A stretch of DNA of 64,000 bases from Methylobacterium fujisawaense (GTDB taxonomy: Bacteria; Pseudomonadota; Alphaproteobacteria; Rhizobiales; Beijerinckiaceae): the NCBI RefSeq assembly GCF_014138435.1, contig NZ_JACJIM010000005.1, forward strand, positions 434,001 through 498,000. The letters are read 5' to 3'. Position 1 is the first letter of the stretch. Each line of letters begins with the position of its first letter. Below the pieces are notes generated by a model. It was not told the origin of the DNA. It did not search any database and saw only the letters and a program-made list of their open reading frames with translations. The translations under genes and the position numbers were made by a program. Shown here one piece after another: positions 49,316 to 58,577 of the stretch.

Positions 49316-50835
49316 GCCGCTCGGCATGGCTCGCCGGGATCCTCGCCGCGTTGGCGGCGGGGGGCACCGGGTACTGGGCGGGGCGCGATGGCAGCCCCGT
49401 TCCGGTCCTCGTCGAGCGCGCACGGACCGAGTTCGCCCACTGGCTGCCGACCGGCATGCCGGGTCCGCAGGCACCGGCGCCGCCGAAGGTCACGGGTCCG
49501 GTGGTCTACTACCAGGATCCGGATGGGAAGCCGGTCTACTCCGCGTCGCCGAGAACGACTGCGGAGGGGCACGACTTCCGGGCGGTTCGGGCCAGCGAGG
49601 ACGTGCGCTTCGACCAGGCACAAGGGAGCGAGACGACATCCCCCGACATGGCCGGCCACGACGTGACCGGGCACGGCATGGCGGCGCCTGGAACGGCGGC
49701 GGCCGGAAAGCCCGACCGGGGCACGCGCAAGGTGCTCTACTACCGCAACCCGATGGGCCTGCCGGACACCTCGGCGACCCCGAAAAAGGATTCGATGGGG
49801 ATGGACTACATCCCCGTCTACGCGGGCGAGGACGAGGGCGGCAACGTCGTGACGGTCTCCCCCGGCAAGGTCCAGCGGACCGGCGTCCGAACCGAAACCG
49901 TGGAGCGGCGGGTGGTGGCGCAGCCGGTGCGCGTGCCCGGTACCGTCGCCCTCGACGAGCGGCGCGTGACGGTCATCGCGACCCGGTCGGACGCGTACGT
50001 CGACCATGTCGAGGACGTCACCACCGGCGACCGCGTCCGCAAGGGCCAGCCGCTGGTCCACGTCTACTCCCCCGACATCAATTCCGCCGCCGCGCAGCTC
50101 ATCGCCAACCCCGGCTTCGACGGAGCTCGGCGACGCCTGCAGAACCTCAACGTCTCCGAGGCCGTCATCGACGACATGGAGCGCACCCGGAAGGTGCCGA
50201 TGGCCATCACTTGGTCGTCGGCCCGGGACGGCTTGGTGCTGCAGCGCTCGGCCGTCGAGGGCATGAAGGCCGCGGCCGGCGACACCCTGTTCCGGATCGG
50301 CGACATCTCGGTCATGTGGGTGCTGGCCGACGTGCCCGAGCGCGACCTGGCCGGGGTTCGCGCCGGACAGGCCGTGACCGTGCGCCTGCGTTCGGCCCCG
50401 GGCCGGACCTTCTCCGGCAAGGTCGGGGTGATCTATCCGCAGGTAAACCCGGACACCCGGGCCACGCGGGTGCGCATCGAGCTGCCGAACCCGGACGGCG
50501 CGCTCCTGCCGGACATGTACGCCGAGGTCGAGATCGCCACGGGGGCGGGCAAGCCCGTCGTGGCGGTGCCCGACGACGCGGTCATCGACACAGGTGCACG
50601 GCAGGTGGTGCTGCTCGACAGGGGCGGGGGGCGCTTCGAGCCCCGCGAGGTCAAGGTCGGGGTTCGCGGCACGGGCTACGTCGAGGTCCGCGAGGGCGTC
50701 GACGCCGGCGACCGGGTCGTCACGGCGGCGAACTTCCTGATCGACGCCGAGAGCAACCTGAAGGCGGCGCTTCAGTCCATGTCCGCCCCGAAGGCGAGCG
50801 ACCGGCAGGCCTCGAACCTTGAGGGCAAGCCATGA
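49312..50835 (+). CDS. cusB: RND membrane-fusion protein, CusB type
   Basis: A 507-aa periplasmic adaptor of the copper/silver pump. N-terminal anchor WLAGILAALAAGGTGYWAG. There are two tandem heavy-metal-binding-like modules, VVYYQDPDGKPVYSASPRTT and VLYYRNPMGLPDTSATPKKD (continuing SMGMDYIPVY). Neither has cysteines, and the first is degenerate. The adaptor core has VDHVEDVTTGDRVRKGQPLV and VMWVLADVPERDLAGVRAGQ. The start is a GTG overlapping the YtkA-like stop, and the stop overlaps cusA (ATGA). Confidence 0.93.
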   Translation: MSRSAWLAGILAALAAGGTGYWAGRDGSPVPVLVERARTEFAHWLPTGMPGPQAPAPPKVTGPVVYYQDPDGKPVYSASPRTTAEGHDFRAVRASEDVRFDQAQGSETTSPDMAGHDVTGHGMAAPGTAAAGKPDRGTRKVLYYRNPMGLPDTSATPKKDSMGMDYIPVYAGEDEGGNVVTVSPGKVQRTGVRTETVERRVVAQPVRVPGTVALDERRVTVIATRSDAYVDHVEDVTTGDRVRKGQPLVHVYSPDINSAAAQLIANPGFDGARRRLQNLNVSEAVIDDMERTRKVPMAITWSSARDGLVLQRSAVEGMKAAAGDTLFRIGDISVMWVLADVPERDLAGVRAGQAVTVRLRSAPGRTFSGKVGVIYPQVNPDTRATRVRIELPNPDGALLPDMYAEVEIATGAGKPVVAVPDDAVIDTGARQVVLLDRGGGRFEPREVKVGVRGTGYVEVREGVDAGDRVVTAANFLIDAESNLKAALQSMSAPKASDRQASNLEGKP

Positions 50836-53800
50836 TCGCGCGCCTCATCGGCTGGTCGGCCCGCAACCTCGTCCTGGTGCTGGTCGGCACCGTGTTCGCC
50901 GTGGCCGCTGGCGTCATGGCGCTGCGAACGCTGCCGCTCGACGCCATCCCCGACCTCTCGGACGTGCAGGCCATCGTCTACACCGAGTACCCGGGCCAGG
51001 CCCCGCAGGTGGTCGAGGATCAGGTCACCTATCCTCTCACGACCGCCATGCTGACGGTCCCGAAGGCGAAGGTGGTGCGCGGCTTCTCGTTCTTCGGGGT
51101 CAGCTTCGTCTACGTGATCTTCGAGGACGGCACCGATCCCTACTGGGGCCGTAGTCGAGTGCTGGAGTACCTCAACGCGGCCGCCAGCCGCTTGCCGGCG
51201 GGCGTGACCCCGACCCTCGGTCCGGACGCCACCGGCGTCGGCTGGGTCTACCAGTACGTGGTCGTGGCCAAGGAGCGCACGCTCGCGGAATTGCGCTCCC
51301 TCCAGGACTGGGTGGTCCGTTTCGGGGCGTCGCGGGCCGAGGGCGTGGCCGAGGTCGCGGGCGTCGGCGGCTTCGTCAAGCAGTACAACGTCGTGGTCGA
51401 CCCGAACCGCCTACGGGCGCAGGGGATCTCGCTCAACAAGCTCCGGGACGCGATCCGGGCGAGCAACGCCGACGTCGGCGGCCGCACGGTCGAGCTCTCC
51501 GAGTTCGAGTTCATAGTGCGCGGACGCGGCTACCTGCGGAGCGTGGCCGACATCGACAACATCGTCCTGAAGACCACCGGTGGTGCTCCCCTGCGGGTGC
51601 GGGACGTCGCCCGGGTCGAACTCGGGCCTGACGAGCGGCGGGGCATCACCGAGATGAATGGTGACGGCGAGGTCGCCGGCGGCATCGTCCTGCAGCGGTT
51701 CGGCGCGAACGCCCTGACCGTCATCGAGAACGCGAAGGCGAAGCTCGCGGAGGTGGCGAAAAGCCTGCCGGCCGGCACCGAGATCCTGCCGGTCTACGAC
51801 CGCTCGCAACTCATCGACGCGGCCATCGAGACGCTGCGGCACACGCTTGTCGAGGAGAGCGTCGTCGTCTCCCTCGTATGCATCGTGTTCCTCCTACACG
51901 TCCGAAGCGCGCTGGTCGCCATCCTGATGCTGCCCGTCGGCATCCTGATGGCGTTCGCCGGGATGAAGGCGCTGGGGCTGGGCGCCAACATCATGTCGCT
52001 CGGCGGCATCGCCATCGCGGTCGGCGCCATGATCGACGCGGCCATCGTGATGATCGAGAACGCCCACAAGCACCTGGAGCGGGCGCCGCCGGACAAGCCG
52101 CGGGTCGAGATCTTGGTCGAGGCGGCGGGCGAGGTCGGCCCCTCGCTGTTCTTCTCACTCCTCATCATCACCGTGAGCTTCCTGCCCATCTTCACCCTGG
52201 AGGGCGAGGAGGGGCGCCTGTTCGGGCCGCTCGCGCTCACCAAGACCTTCGCCATGGCGGCGGCGGCGCTCCTGTCGGTGACCCTGGTGCCGGCGCTGAT
52301 GGTGTTGTTCGTGCGCGGACGGATCGTCCCGGAGCATCGCAACCCGGTGAACCGGCTCCTGATCTGGCTCTATCGCCCGGTCATCGCAGGCGTACTGCGG
52401 GCGCGGTTGCCCACCATCCTGCTCGCCCTCGGCGTCCTGGCGGTCACCGTCTGGCCGGCGCGCCAGCTCGGCTCGGAGTTCATGCCGGAACTCGACGAGG
52501 GGACGCTGATGTACATGCCGACGACCCTGCCCGGCATCTCGGTGACGAAGGCGGGCGAGTTGCTGGCGACCCAGGATCGGATCATCAAGTCCTTCCCCGA
52601 GGTCGCCTCGGTCTACGGCAAGGCCGGGCGCGCCAGCACCGCGACCGACCCGGCGCCGATGGAGATGGCCGAGACCATCATCAGCCTCAAGCCTAAGGCC
52701 GAGTGGCGCCCGGGCGTGACGCTCGCGAGCCTCAAGGCGGAGATGGACCGGGCGCTGCAGTTCCCGGGCGTCTCGAATGCTTGGACGCAGCCGATCCGGG
52801 CCCGCATCGACATGCTCTCGACCGGCATCCGGACGCCGGTCGGCATCAAGGTGCTCGGCACCGACCTCGGCGCCATGGAGAAGGTCGCCCGTCAGGTCGA
52901 GGCAGTGGTGCGCGACGTGCCGGGCACGTCGAGTGCCTACGCGGAGCGGGTCATCGGCGGGTACTTCCTCGACATCACGCCCGACCGGGAGGCGCTCGGC
53001 CGCTACGGGCTCATGGTGGGCGACGTCCAGGACGTGGTCGCCTCGGCTCTCGGCGGGCAGAGCGTCACCAACACGGTCGAGGGCCGCGAGCGCTACACCG
53101 TCAACGTACGCTACCCGCGCGCCTTCCGCTCCGACCCGCGGGCCATCGCCGACGAGGTGCAGGTGCCGCTGCCGGCCGGCGGGACGGTGCCGCTCGGCGA
53201 GGTCGCGAAGGTCGAGCTTACCCGGGGGCCGACCTCGATCCGGACCGAGAACGGCCAGCTCGCGGTCTACATCTTCGTCGACCTCACTGGGCGCGACCTC
53301 GGCGGCTACGTGGCCGACGCCCGGGCCGCGGTCGACAGGGAGGTCAGGTTGCCCCAGGGCACGACGCTGCAGTGGAGCGGGCAGTACGAGTACCTGGAGC
53401 GCGCCGAAGCCCGCCTCAGGATCGTTGTGCCGCTGACGCTGCTCGTCGTGTTCCTGCTCCTCTACCTGAACTTCCGCCGTCTGACCGAGACCCTCATCGT
53501 CATGCTCTCGCTGCCGTTCGCGCTCGTCGGCGGCGTCTGGCTGATGTGGTGGATGGGCTTCAACATGTCGGTGGCGGTGGCGGTCGGCTTCATCGCGCTC
53601 GCCGGCGTCGCGGCCGAGACCGGCGTGATCATGCTGGTCTACCTCGACCACGCCCTCGACGAGGTCCGGGCAGGGTGCCGGCGTGAGGGACGCCCCCTCA
53701 CGCGCGAGGACTTGCGGCAGGCCATCATGGTCGGCGCCGTCGAGCGGGTGCGGCCCAAGATGATGACGGTGGTCGCCATCATGGCGGGTCTCCTGCCCAT

Positions 53801-53984
53801 CCTCTGGAGCACCGGTTCGGGCTCCGAGGTCATGCAGCGCATCGCCGTGCCGATGATCGGCGGGATGGTGTCCTCGACCGTGCTGACCCTCGTCGTGATT
53901 CCGGCCGTCTACGCGTTGGTGAAAGGTCGCGGGTTGCCGGAGGCCGCCGCGGAGGGTGCACGGATGCCTCTGGCGGCCGAATGA
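50832..53984 (+). CDS. cusA: Copper/silver RND efflux permease, CusA type
   Basis: A 1050-aa proton-driven trimeric pump. TM4 has AVGAMIDAAIVMIENAHKHL, the signature of Cu(I)/Ag(I) HME-RND proteins, which separates it from the CzcA at 22716. The Met relay lies in PAPMEMAETIISLKPKAEWR and NAWTQPIRARIDMLSTGIRT. The C-terminal helices include MLSLPFALVGGVWLMWWMGF. Coupled to cusB by ATGA. The outer-membrane partner is probably the factor encoded at 42182. Confidence 0.96.
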   Translation: MIARLIGWSARNLVLVLVGTVFAVAAGVMALRTLPLDAIPDLSDVQAIVYTEYPGQAPQVVEDQVTYPLTTAMLTVPKAKVVRGFSFFGVSFVYVIFEDGTDPYWGRSRVLEYLNAAASRLPAGVTPTLGPDATGVGWVYQYVVVAKERTLAELRSLQDWVVRFGASRAEGVAEVAGVGGFVKQYNVVVDPNRLRAQGISLNKLRDAIRASNADVGGRTVELSEFEFIVRGRGYLRSVADIDNIVLKTTGGAPLRVRDVARVELGPDERRGITEMNGDGEVAGGIVLQRFGANALTVIENAKAKLAEVAKSLPAGTEILPVYDRSQLIDAAIETLRHTLVEESVVVSLVCIVFLLHVRSALVAILMLPVGILMAFAGMKALGLGANIMSLGGIAIAVGAMIDAAIVMIENAHKHLERAPPDKPRVEILVEAAGEVGPSLFFSLLIITVSFLPIFTLEGEEGRLFGPLALTKTFAMAAAALLSVTLVPALMVLFVRGRIVPEHRNPVNRLLIWLYRPVIAGVLRARLPTILLALGVLAVTVWPARQLGSEFMPELDEGTLMYMPTTLPGISVTKAGELLATQDRIIKSFPEVASVYGKAGRASTATDPAPMEMAETIISLKPKAEWRPGVTLASLKAEMDRALQFPGVSNAWTQPIRARIDMLSTGIRTPVGIKVLGTDLGAMEKVARQVEAVVRDVPGTSSAYAERVIGGYFLDITPDREALGRYGLMVGDVQDVVASALGGQSVTNTVEGRERYTVNVRYPRAFRSDPRAIADEVQVPLPAGGTVPLGEVAKVELTRGPTSIRTENGQLAVYIFVDLTGRDLGGYVADARAAVDREVRLPQGTTLQWSGQYEYLERAEARLRIVVPLTLLVVFLLLYLNFRRLTETLIVMLSLPFALVGGVWLMWWMGFNMSVAVAVGFIALAGVAAETGVIMLVYLDHALDEVRAGCRREGRPLTREDLRQAIMVGAVERVRPKMMTVVAIMAGLLPILWSTGSGSEVMQRIAVPMIGGMVSSTVLTLVVIPAVYALVKGRGLPEAAAEGARMPLAAE

Positions 53985-54001
53985 GGAATCGACAGGAGCG
54001 A

Positions 54002-54481
54002 ATGATGAAGTCAGACATGATGCCGTCCCGGCGTGCCGTGCTCGCGGGCTTGGCGGCGGGAGTGTCCCTCGGACGACCCGTGATGGGGGAGAGCCTGCCG
54101 ACCGTCGCCGTGACGAAGGACCCGAGTTGCGGCTGCTGCGCGAAGTGGGTGGACCACCTGCGACAGGCCGGCTTCACGGTGACGGTGACCGAGGGTCCCG
54201 TGAACCCGGTGAAGGCGCGTCTCGGCGTGCCGAGGGACCTCGCCTCCTGCCACACCGCTCTCGTTGACGGCTACGTGGTCGAGGGACACGTGCCGGCGGA
54301 CGCCATCAGGCGCTTGTTGGCCGAGCGCCCGAACGGAACCGGGCTGGCCGTTCCGGGCATGCCGGCCGGCTCGCCCGGCATGGAGGTCGAGGGCAGGGAG
54401 CCCGACATCTACGAGGTGGTCCTGTTCGGGCCGGAGGGGCGCGGCGCCTTCGCCCGTTATCGTGGAGGCGCGCCGGCTTGA
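54002..54481 (+). CDS. DUF411 (CopG-like) metal-binding protein
   Basis: A 159-aa protein with a Tat-like signal (PSRRAVLAGLAAGVSLGRP). The thioredoxin-like fold starts with VAVTKDPSCGCCAKWVDHLR, whose CGCC motif is the family mark. Then RLGVPRDLASCHTALVDGYV supplies a third Cys with His, and VVEGHVPADAIRRLL follows. ATG 54002 has GACAGGAGCG in front; an earlier ATG at 53981 overlaps the cusA stop. The family is associated with copper homeostasis. Last gene of the cus operon. Confidence 0.9.
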   Translation: MMKSDMMPSRRAVLAGLAAGVSLGRPVMGESLPTVAVTKDPSCGCCAKWVDHLRQAGFTVTVTEGPVNPVKARLGVPRDLASCHTALVDGYVVEGHVPADAIRRLLAERPNGTGLAVPGMPAGSPGMEVEGREPDIYEVVLFGPEGRGAFARYRGGAPA

Positions 54482-54723
54482 GCGCAGCCGTCGCGCGGGC
54501 GCTCGCCGTCACCGTACTCGTTCGGGGCGGTGAACCGACGTTGAGGCATCCCCCCAGGAGCCGATGCCCGGCTTCTCGCGGAGCTTGGTCGGCCGGCCGG
54601 TCCGCCCACCCTGGCCGAAGCGGACGGACGGCGTGGGGGGCGATTGTCCCGGGGACTGGGAAGTCGAAGCCAAGGATGCTGAAGCGCGACCGAGTTCCCA
54701 TAGCTGCCGAAGCGGTGGAGCGA

Positions 54724-55884
54724 TTACCGTGTCCGCCACAACCCGCCGACAAGTCCGAGGTTGGCGAGGCCGAGGATGAGCAGGAGCCACCAAAGGGCAT
54801 CCGGGCTGGCGTAGGTCAGCACGAAAGCGCCGGCCGGCGGCGCTAGCGCCTGCGCGATCAGCCCCGGCCGTGCCAAGCGGCCGACGACCAGCGGATAGCG
54901 AACGGGGCCGAACAGGGCCAAGGGCACCGTGCCCCGCGCAATCGAATAGATGCCGTTGCCGCCGCCGTAGAGGACCAGCCAGACCCCGACGCCGGGCAGG
55001 CCGCCGGCGAGCAGCACCAGGCCGAGGGCGACGAGGCCAAGGGCTGCGGTCGGGGTCCACAGGGGATGGTGCCGGCCCTTGAACGACATTTCCGCGACGC
55101 GGGCGCCGACCTGAGCCGGGCCGATCAGCGCCCCGTAGGAGACGGCCGAAGCGAGCGCCACGCCCCGCGCCTGCAGGAGCGTCAGCAGGTGCACCGAAAC
55201 AAGCGACATGATCGCGCCGCCGATTATCAGCACGCCGGCGAACAGCCGGAACGCCCGCCGTTCCTTCGCGGACAGCGGGCCGGTTCGGTCCTGGTGATGC
55301 CCCGCCGACGGCGGTGCCGGGGCCTTGGGGATCAGAAGGAGGACAAGCGGTAGCGTCACCGCGAGGTGCAGGCCGGCATAGGCCAGGCAGGCACCGCGCC
55401 ATCCGAAATGCGCGACCAGGAAGGCGGAAAGTGGCCAGCAAACGGTGCTGGCGAACCCGCCCCACAGGGTCAGGGTGGTGATCGCCGGCCGCGCCGCCGC
55501 GCCGTAGAGCCGGCCGAGGGTCGCGAATGCCGGATCGTACAGGCCGCAACCCATGCCGAGGCCGAGCAGCAGCCAGCCGGCGAGGTAGACCGGCAGGATC
55601 GGAGCCAGCGCCAGCATGGTCAGCCCGGCAGCCAGCAGCAGCGCGGCCAGCGCCAGGATGGGCCGGCCGCCGTGGCGGTGGATCGCCGTCCCGATATGCG
55701 GCGAGGCGAACGCGGCGACCAGCAGGCCGAGTGACAGTCCGCCGACGACCCAGGCGAGCGGCCAGCCGGTGCTTTCGGCGACCGGGCCGGCAAGCACCGC
55801 CGGCAGGTAGAACGACGAGCCCCAGGTGAGGATCTGCACGACGCCGAGGGCGGAGATCACCGGCCAGCGGCGGGCCTCGGACAC
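54724..55884 (-). CDS. MFS permease of the ars operon
   Basis: A 386-aa twelve-helix transporter. Landmarks are ISALGVVQILTWGSSFYLPA at the start, GLGMGCGLYDPAFATLGRLY after TM4, and YGALIGPAQVGARVAEM in the second half. The start is a GTG at 55884, 7 bp after the arsB stop. It is last in the arsR-arsC-arsC-arsB run. MFS proteins in ars operons include ArsJ (which needs a GAPDH gene, absent here) and ArsK-like exporters; which of these it is cannot be told by eye. Confidence 0.85.
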   Translation of the reverse strand: MSEARRWPVISALGVVQILTWGSSFYLPAVLAGPVAESTGWPLAWVVGGLSLGLLVAAFASPHIGTAIHRHGGRPILALAALLLAAGLTMLALAPILPVYLAGWLLLGLGMGCGLYDPAFATLGRLYGAAARPAITTLTLWGGFASTVCWPLSAFLVAHFGWRGACLAYAGLHLAVTLPLVLLLIPKAPAPPSAGHHQDRTGPLSAKERRAFRLFAGVLIIGGAIMSLVSVHLLTLLQARGVALASAVSYGALIGPAQVGARVAEMSFKGRHHPLWTPTAALGLVALGLVLLAGGLPGVGVWLVLYGGGNGIYSIARGTVPLALFGPVRYPLVVGRLARPGLIAQALAPPAGAFVLTYASPDALWWLLLILGLANLGLVGGLWRTR

Positions 55885-55891
55885 GGGCTGC

Positions 55892-57187
55892 CTACCGGGT
55901 GCCGAGAAGCGGCAGCCAAGCCGCCAGCGCCACGAGCGTGACCAGCAGCACGGGCGGGGTGATGACAAGCCCGACCTTCATATACTGGCCCCAGGTGATT
56001 TTCTGGCCCTTGCTGTCAAGGACGTGCAGCCAGAGCAGCGTGGCGAGGCTGCCGATTGGCGTGAACTTCGGGCCGAGGTCGCAACCGATCACGTTGGCAT
56101 AGACCATTAGCTCGCGCGTCAGCGGGGACAGGTCCGGCGCCTGCTGGATCGAGAGCGCCCCGATCAGCACAGATGGCATGTTGTTCATCACGGACGACAG
56201 GATCGCCGCCGCGAAGCCGGTGCCGACCGTGGCGACCCACGGGCCATGGCCGGCGAGCCAGACCAAGCCCGTGGCCAGCTCGTCGGTCAGGCCGGCGTTC
56301 CGCAGGCCGTAGACCACGAGGTACATGCCGAGGCTGAACAGCACGATCTGCCAGGGGGCGCCGGTCAGCACCTTGCGGATCGGGATGACCCTGCCCCGGT
56401 CGGCAAGCAGTAGAAGAACGGCCGCACCGGCACAGGTGACGGCCGCCACCGGCACGCCGAACGGCGCGGTGACGAAGTAGGCGAGCAGGAGCACGCCAAG
56501 CAGCGGGAACGCCGCCCGGAACACCAGCGGATCGCGGATGGCCCCGACCGGGCGCTCCAAGGCGGCCGCCGGGTAGGCCGCCGGCACGTCGCGCCGGAAG
56601 AAAGCCCAAAGCACCACCAGGGTCGCCGCCAGGGACACCAGGTTCACCGGCACCATGACGGCCGCATACCTGCCGAAGGTCACGTCGAAGAAGTTGGCGG
56701 AGACGATGTTGACCAGGTTGGAGATCACCAGCGGCAGGGAGGTGCTGTCGGCCACGAACCCGCAGGCGACGATGAATGCCAGCGCCGCCGCCGGCTTGAA
56801 GTCGAGCCGGAGCAGGATCGCCAGCACAATCGGCGTCAGCAGCAGCGCCGCGCCGTCGTTGGCGAACACCGCAGCGATGGCCGCGCCGAGCAACACGACA
56901 AGCGGAAAGAGCCGCCGGCCGGACCCACTGCCCCAGCGGGCGACGTGCAGCGCCGCCCAATGGAAGAAACCGGCCTCATCGAGCAGCAGCGAGATGATGA
57001 TGAGCGCCACGAAGGTGAAGGTGGCGTCCCAGACGATATGCCAGACCACCGGAATATCGCCCGGATGGATCACCCCCGTGGCGAGCGCGACCGCCGCGCC
57101 TGCCAGCGCGCTCCATCCGATCCCGAGGCCCCTTGGCTGCCAGATGACGAAGACGAGGGTGACGAGGAAGATGGCGAGCGCGAGCAT
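55892..57187 (-). CDS. arsB: ArsB arsenite/antimonite efflux permease
   Basis: A 431-aa inner-membrane As(III)/H+ antiporter. It begins MLALAIFLVTLVFVIWQPRG and has HPGDIPVVWHIVWDATFTFV, VFANDGAALLLTPIVLAILL, YGLRNAGLTDELATGL and SSVMNNMPSVLIGALSI, all close to the enterobacterial ArsB pattern as I recall it. Length matches ArsB rather than the unrelated Acr3 family. Its start is 35 bp after the glutaredoxin-type arsC stop on the same strand. Confidence 0.95.
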   Translation of the reverse strand: MLALAIFLVTLVFVIWQPRGLGIGWSALAGAAVALATGVIHPGDIPVVWHIVWDATFTFVALIIISLLLDEAGFFHWAALHVARWGSGSGRRLFPLVVLLGAAIAAVFANDGAALLLTPIVLAILLRLDFKPAAALAFIVACGFVADSTSLPLVISNLVNIVSANFFDVTFGRYAAVMVPVNLVSLAATLVVLWAFFRRDVPAAYPAAALERPVGAIRDPLVFRAAFPLLGVLLLAYFVTAPFGVPVAAVTCAGAAVLLLLADRGRVIPIRKVLTGAPWQIVLFSLGMYLVVYGLRNAGLTDELATGLVWLAGHGPWVATVGTGFAAAILSSVMNNMPSVLIGALSIQQAPDLSPLTRELMVYANVIGCDLGPKFTPIGSLATLLWLHVLDSKGQKITWGQYMKVGLVITPPVLLVTLVALAAWLPLLGTR

Positions 57188-57222
57188 CCGGGCGTTTTCT
57201 TCTTATGGGTCGGGGTTGGGGT

Positions 57223-57648
57223 TCAGGCAGTGCCGACGCGGCGGCCGTGCTCGTCCACGACCCGCTCGCCATCCTCTTTGACGAACTCGCCTTGCTGCCC
57301 CGGCAGGAGGTCCAGCACGGCTTCGGACGGCCGGCACAGCCGCACGCCCTTGGGGCTGACCACCAGCGGGCGGTTGAGAAGGATCGGATGCGCCTCGATG
57401 GCATCGAGCAGCTGCGCATCGGTCAATGCCGGATCGCCAAGGCCCAGCTCGGCGAACGGCGCGCCCTTCTCCCGCAGTGCGTCGCGGACGGGCAGGCCGG
57501 CCCGGGCGAGGAGCTGCACCAGCAGCGCCCGGGCGGGCGGCGTCTTCAGATACTCGATCACATGAGGCTCGATTCCGGCGTTGCGGATCATCGCCAGGGT
57601 GTTGCGGGACGTGCCGCAGTCCGGGTTGTGGTAGATGATGACGTCCAT
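57223..57648 (-). CDS. arsC: Arsenate reductase, glutaredoxin-coupled ArsC
   Basis: A 141-aa cytoplasmic enzyme reducing As(V) to As(III) with glutathione/glutaredoxin. It begins MDVIIYHNPDCGTSRNTLAM, with the catalytic Cys in NPDCGTSRN. The arginines that hold arsenate appear in DALREKGAPF and HPILLNRPLVVSPKGVRLCR. The start overlaps the stop of the second reductase by one base. It is one of two unrelated arsenate reductases in this operon. Confidence 0.93.
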   Translation of the reverse strand: MDVIIYHNPDCGTSRNTLAMIRNAGIEPHVIEYLKTPPARALLVQLLARAGLPVRDALREKGAPFAELGLGDPALTDAQLLDAIEAHPILLNRPLVVSPKGVRLCRPSEAVLDLLPGQQGEFVKEDGERVVDEHGRRVGTA

Positions 57649-58175
57649 CAAGCGACCTCCGGCCGGAGCGCGGTGGCACCGGCTTGTTGGCCGATCTCTC
57701 TGACTTTGGCCGACAGGGCCGCCTGGTCGAGGCTGCCGAGCGGCAGGGCGATAAAGGCCGCGATGCGGTTCTTCAGGTAGCGCTGCGCTGTCACGAAGGC
57801 GCGCTTGCGCTCGATCTCCGAGCCTTCCGCAGCGGCAGGGTCCTCGATGCCCCAATGAGCGGTCACGGGCTGACCAGTCCAGAAGGGGCAGGGTTCGCCG
57901 GCTGCGTTGTCACAGACCGTGAACACGAAATCCATCACCGGAGCACCGGGCGCGGCGAACTCGTCCCAGGACTTCGAGCGCAGCCCGTGCACGGGGTAGT
58001 CGCTCTCCCGTAGCGTCTGCAACGCCAGCGGATGCGGCTCGCCCTTGGGCTGGCTACCGGCGGAGTAGGACCGGAAGCGGCCTTGCCCATCCTGGTTCAG
58101 CATCGCTTCCGCCAGGATCGAGCGGGCCGAGTTGCCGGTGCAGAGAAACAGGACGTTGTAGACGCGATCAGGCAT
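57648..58175 (-). CDS. arsC: Arsenate reductase, LMW-phosphatase fold (thioredoxin type)
   Basis: A 175-aa cytoplasmic enzyme. It begins VYNVLFLCTGNSARSILAEA, with the phosphatase loop CTGNSARS (nucleophilic Cys about residue 12). GLRSKSWDEFAAPGAPVMDF and VFTVCDNAAGEPCPFWTGQP supply the further cysteines used in the disulfide relay. It ends with a helical extension after the usual C-terminus. The start overlaps arsR by 8 bp, and the stop overlaps the other arsC. Confidence 0.92.
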   Translation of the reverse strand: MPDRVYNVLFLCTGNSARSILAEAMLNQDGQGRFRSYSAGSQPKGEPHPLALQTLRESDYPVHGLRSKSWDEFAAPGAPVMDFVFTVCDNAAGEPCPFWTGQPVTAHWGIEDPAAAEGSEIERKRAFVTAQRYLKNRIAAFIALPLGSLDQAALSAKVREIGQQAGATALRPEVA

Positions 58176-58527
58176 AGAGGGTGTCTCCGGGTGGGCAGTT
58201 GCAGGCGGCGAGGGCGGCGACGGCCGGGGTGCAGACCTCCGGGTGGCCCTGACAGCAGTCGCGCATCAGGAACTGGATCAGGTCGGACAGGGCCGGATAG
58301 GCAGCACTGTAGATGATCGAACGGCCCTCGCGCCGCGAGGCGACCAAGCCCGCATGGCTCAGCTCCTTGAGATGGTGGGATACGGTCGCGGCAGAGACGC
58401 CGACCGCCTCGGCCAGAACGCCGGAGGCGAGGCCGCCTGGTCCGGCGGTCACGAGCGACCGCACCAGACGCAGGCGGTGTTCCTGCGCCAGGGCCGCAAA
58501 GGCGGCGAGGGCTTGCGGTTCATCCAT
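58168..58527 (-). CDS. arsR: ArsR arsenic-responsive repressor
   Basis: A 119-aa winged-helix repressor. The helix-turn-helix is LAEAVGVSAATVSHHLKELS, the wing GLVASRREGRSIIYSA. The As(III) site is likely the C-terminal DCCQGHPEVC, with a further ACNCPPG near the end. That places the thiols after the DNA-binding domain, unlike E. coli ArsR, which has them in the recognition helix. ATG 58527 is preferred over the TTG upstream. It diverges from arsH across a palindromic operator. Confidence 0.93.
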   Translation of the reverse strand: MDEPQALAAFAALAQEHRLRLVRSLVTAGPGGLASGVLAEAVGVSAATVSHHLKELSHAGLVASRREGRSIIYSAAYPALSDLIQFLMRDCCQGHPEVCTPAVAALAACNCPPGDTLYA

Positions 58528-58540
58528 TTTCGTTACAATC

Positions 58541-58558
58541 TTCAAACGATATTTTGAA
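58541..58558. promoter_or_regulatory. ArsR operator between arsR and arsH
   Basis: TTCAAA (58541-58546), CGATAT, TTTGAA (58553-58558): a perfect 6-bp dyad, AT-rich in a GC-rich setting, 13 bp upstream of arsR and 19 bp upstream of the chosen arsH start. It is similar to known ArsR boxes (TTCAA...TTGAA). One bound repressor could silence both directions. Confidence 0.8.
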
Positions 58559-58577
58559 CGTACAAGAAAGACGTCCC

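Noticed and set aside
52155..53651. Long frame antisense to cusA
   Set aside because: His/Arg/Asp-rich shadow of a well-conserved pump gene.
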